This document shows positions 61,242 through 64,000 of a stretch of 64,000 nucleotides of DNA, piece after piece. The position numbers and the translations under genes were made by a program. Source of the stretch: Mactromeris polynyma (lineage: Eukaryota > Mollusca > Bivalvia > Venerida > Mactridae); the NCBI GenBank assembly GCA_032209605.1, contig JASFXZ010000073.1, forward strand, positions 1 through 64,000. Direction: 5' to 3'. The first letter of the stretch is position 1. Every line of letters starts with the position of its first letter. The notes below the pieces were generated by a model. It saw only the letters and a list, made by a program, of their open reading frames with translations. It did not search any database and was not told the DNA's origin.

Positions 61242-61397
61242 CAGGGCCGTAAATTACATGGAGGCATGTAGGCAGTTGCCTCCTATTGCGGGCTGAAAAA
61301 AAAATCATTTTTTGTCTAAAAAGGGTCCAAATTTTTTTTTCCCTCGCTTCGCTCGGCGGGGTGCCTCCCCTTCCAGGGGAGGCAATTTACGGCCCTG
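61242..61397. mobile_element. Non-autonomous hAT-like element, 156 bp, 5-bp target duplication
   Basis: The left end CAGGGCCGTAAATTAC and the right end GCAATTTACGGCCCTG are inverted repeats (16 bases, one or two mismatches). ACTTG flanks both sides (61237-61241, 61398-61402). Inside are a T/A-rich stretch and GCCTCC/GGAGGC motifs that extend the pairing. No coding capacity. Confidence 0.85.
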
Positions 61398-64000
61398 ACT
61401 TGGGCAACCGACTACATTGTGAGTGACCGAGTAACGTTGTCAAAATTTCATATTCTTATTATGCGGTAAAAAACGATACATATGCCACTTTCAATATACA
61501 TTTCTCGTCTGCTTTTTAAAATGTAGAATTGCAATATCGTCACGCTGGAACCAAGTTATGAACTGTGTGTCCGTCTGTCTGCCCGTGTCACACGAAAACT
61601 CCGTCTGGATCAGTTAAAATTCACTTGCTATATATACATGTTTTGGTCAGAAAAATGTCGGAAATTGCATCTAGTTCAATTAACTATTACGAAGCTATTG
61701 CTGTCATTTAATCAGGCTGATAACGTGGTCCAAGTGAAGTCGAACAACGCTACTGCTAATCAAACTGAAGATATTACAATCGGATCATTTCGGCTATTAT
61801 TAATATACATATACTTCGGAAGAAACGTGGCGGGAAAGTAGTTCCGATATGGCTGCCAAAATGAATGTATGTAGTCTCTGTGGAAAGCATGGCAGAGCTA
61901 ATTTAAATATTAGAGTACAAGGCACACGCAACATCAAAGATAATGCCTAAACCTTCTATGATGAGGATCTTTATTAGTAAACGGAATCCCGCTACGTCAT
62001 TGTAAGACTCAATGCGGAAGCAAGCAATAAATGTCGTCTAGTTGAACAAAGGTTCTTTTGGCGAAAAATGGCACGTGAAACCTTGGTTGTCGCGTGGCAT
62101 GCTACAGCGCAAGCCAATCTGAACACCTCGGCCTTTTTTAAGGAACATCCTCGGATGTATCAGGACGTTTCACATTGTGAAAACATTTAAAACTTTAATT
62201 CTTTATAAGAAATAACTCTTCACTTGATATTATTTAGTCTGTAGAAATATAACGAAGTTAAAATACTAATATTACTTCCAAATTAAACTGAAACATTCCT
62301 TACTTAAAATATTTCTTAATATTCGTCTACGAGGAGAAACAAGAACTCGTCAGTCAACCAATACAATATACTTTTTCATAATGTTAGTTAATGGAAAATG
62401 ATCATATCATTTATATCCTTCTTCATTGATTGATTACTTTACAGACGTGTGTGGTCGTCAATGTAATTCATGGCAATAAGACGAGCTTATCATACAGCTA
62501 TAAACACAAATTGAATAAGCGCGTTAAAAACTATTAAGTATATAATAACACATGTATAGTTAGGTGGGGCAAAATGCCCATACGATGTAAAAGGCCTACT
62601 CGTAAAAATTCTGACATCGTTAGATTTGCTGTGCGCGTGATATTCTTTTTGTGACGTCTTACGCAGATGTTAATACCGCGAACAATTTTAATATCTTCAA
62701 AGATAAGTTTTTAATTCTCATTTTAGTCATTTTACACTATTTTGTGTTAACGCTGATTAGTTGGTATTTTAGTATTGCCTCGTACACCTTGTATTCTCGA
62801 TTTTGCCATTCGTGCGTTTGTTTGACGGTATTTAGGCAGTGCTTACAGGATCGCGAAATTGTACTACATTTTACAAGAAGTTATATCTATATAATGTTTA
62901 GAGATTGTTGCACCTTATCAAAAATGCGCTTTGTCCCATACATGGCCCACCTTACGCTACTATATATAATCCAGGACGAAGACATAAGCAGCCATATACT
63001 GACCTTGCTCTCAATAAATAAATTATATACATCAGAATACGAAATAAGATATGCGTAATGATGTCCCAGCTTGTAGCTGAAACGGTAAGATCTTAGAAAT
63101 GAAGGTTCCATGCTCTTTTATTCCAAAACTAACCTCTAAACCAAAGTAACATAACTGTTATAAACAGACATACACAAGACCATAGCAGTTATCTCCCCTA
63201 CATTAGGATAAAATACATACTATATGATACAGTGTCAACACCCTCAAGACTAGCACGGTTCTCATCCGAATGAGCTAACCATGTGCCTGTTTAACCACAC
63301 AACGCGGTGTTAGGCCAACTCGTCCCTAGCCAATTGGCTCAACTCATATTCTGTTTTATTAACTTGTCCAAATAATTGTCTGAATTTCCACAGAAAACAG
63401 TTTACATTACATTAAAGGCTTATAGAAATGTTGGAAATATTCAAAGTGTTGTGTTGTGATATAGCTTATTCTTTAATTGTTTAATATCATGAGGTTAAAC
63501 ACGCCTATTATTAAATTGTAACTGTCTCTGATACTCGGGTACAATATACAGGTAACCCTAACCTAGTAGAGACATATAGTATACCGTGTCGTTTCGGTAA
63601 TAAAATCAAACATTTGTACGACATTTTGGCGTATTTATAATTACATAAAATTATATCATGTTACGGTCACAAAAACAAGTAACACGTACATCGTGGATTC
63701 GTATGGGGGCGCCCATGACACTTAACGATAGTGTGAACGTACTAAGAGTGTTCTAATGTATTCGTAAAGTTACGACAAATTCTACGATGAACTTAGTTAA
63801 GTTCAGCTAATGTTCATGCAACACATTTTCGTAGCTACGTTAACGTAAGATAGGGTTTATGATAAGATACAGTCTTCGTCTTAAGATCGGCTATGAAACG
63901 GGGCCTTATGTTATGCAAAACTGCTTCCTTATGTCCCGGTAGTTAGTTTGCCAAGTATGCAACGGCGGTATGTCATTGGTTCCACAGCCATAGAAAAGTA
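61398..64000. other. Intergenic or intronic, few supportable features
   Basis: No repeat array or clear gene. A 135-codon frame (62651-63058) starts at GTG, is hydrophobic and AT-driven, and has no recognised domain. At about 63235-63300 the minus strand reads GGTTAGCTCATTCGGATGAG, a tRNA D-arm-like piece without a proper T arm, probably a SINE relic. The right edge (63690-63905) has 'aagatcggctatgaaacggggcc', which resembles a bivalve inverted-repeat element end. If the exon at 61011 is real, part of this is its first intron. Confidence 0.4.
61849..61950 (+). CDS. Possible small ORF or first exon with CxxC motif
   Basis: A 33-codon frame (MAAKMNVCSLCGKHGRANLN..) starts in a good context and ends at TAA at 61950. 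GGCGGGAAA (61829-61837), an E2F-like site, and CGGAAG (ETS-like) lie just upstream. ATGAATGTATGTAG includes a consensus-like GTATGT donor six codons in, so a short first exon is an alternative. The CSLCGK start is reminiscent of a zinc finger, but no family can be named. Confidence 0.25.
   Translation: MAAKMNVCSLCGKHGRANLNIRVQGTRNIKDNA

Noticed and set aside
62651..63058. 135-codon hydrophobic frame near the right end
   Set aside because: It begins at GTG rather than ATG. The hydrophobic character follows from T-rich DNA, and the opposite strand has a similar open frame.

Overview
The window looks like a piece of an animal nuclear genome, most likely a bivalve mollusc. It is AT-rich, its genes are split by introns with GT..AG borders, and dispersed repeats typical of bivalves are everywhere: tRNA-derived SINEs, short inverted-repeat elements, and 'gggccataac'-type and 'aagatcggatgaaaac'-type repeats. 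The species call is inference from repeat style; nothing here proves it. Only about 5 kb is convincingly protein coding.

Left end (1-7.3 kb): a divergent gene pair shares a 251-bp spacer. On the minus strand is the start of a RecQ-like DNA helicase. Exon 1 carries Walker A, exon 2 carries the DEAH box, and the rest lies outside the window. On the plus strand is an intact two-exon gene for a protein of about 1111 residues. It has an N-terminal CxxC..CxxC module, an acidic stretch, a DUF6589-like core and two tandem PHD fingers inserted within that core. The paired layout, the possible D/D/E acids and the repeats downstream raise the idea of a large mobile or domesticated element. This is the most interesting coding locus.

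Middle left (7.3-31.3 kb): a 214-bp near-perfect palindrome with GTGCGCAC cores, a 5'-truncated Tigger/pogo-like transposase tail, then an unbroken 20.6-kb satellite block. About 1.95 kb of a 34-bp (or 45-bp) repeat switches abruptly to about 18.6 kb (about 81 copies) of a 230-bp satellite. The right part of the 230-bp array has a higher-order structure, with landmark variants 9, 9, 12 and 13 monomers apart.

Middle right (31.3-53 kb): mostly gene-free AT-rich DNA with many repeat systems. These are a 37-bp array, a 592-bp hAT-like element with a 5-bp target duplication, mariner-like short elements, a 56-bp triplicate, a 161-bp repeat with alternating 322-bp dimer structure, and a composite array in which a 38-bp minisatellite and a roughly 325-bp segment were amplified together.

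Right end (53-64 kb): a decayed Ty3/Gypsy pol relic interrupted by a SINE with a perfect 15-bp target duplication, further dispersed repeats, a 21-bp-arm hairpin, and two more short elements with CAGG termini and 5-bp target duplications. A threefold tandem repeat contains tRNA-like units. A candidate first exon at 61.0 kb ends at a perfect GTAAGT donor and may belong to a Patched-domain-like membrane protein whose remaining exons are not visible here.
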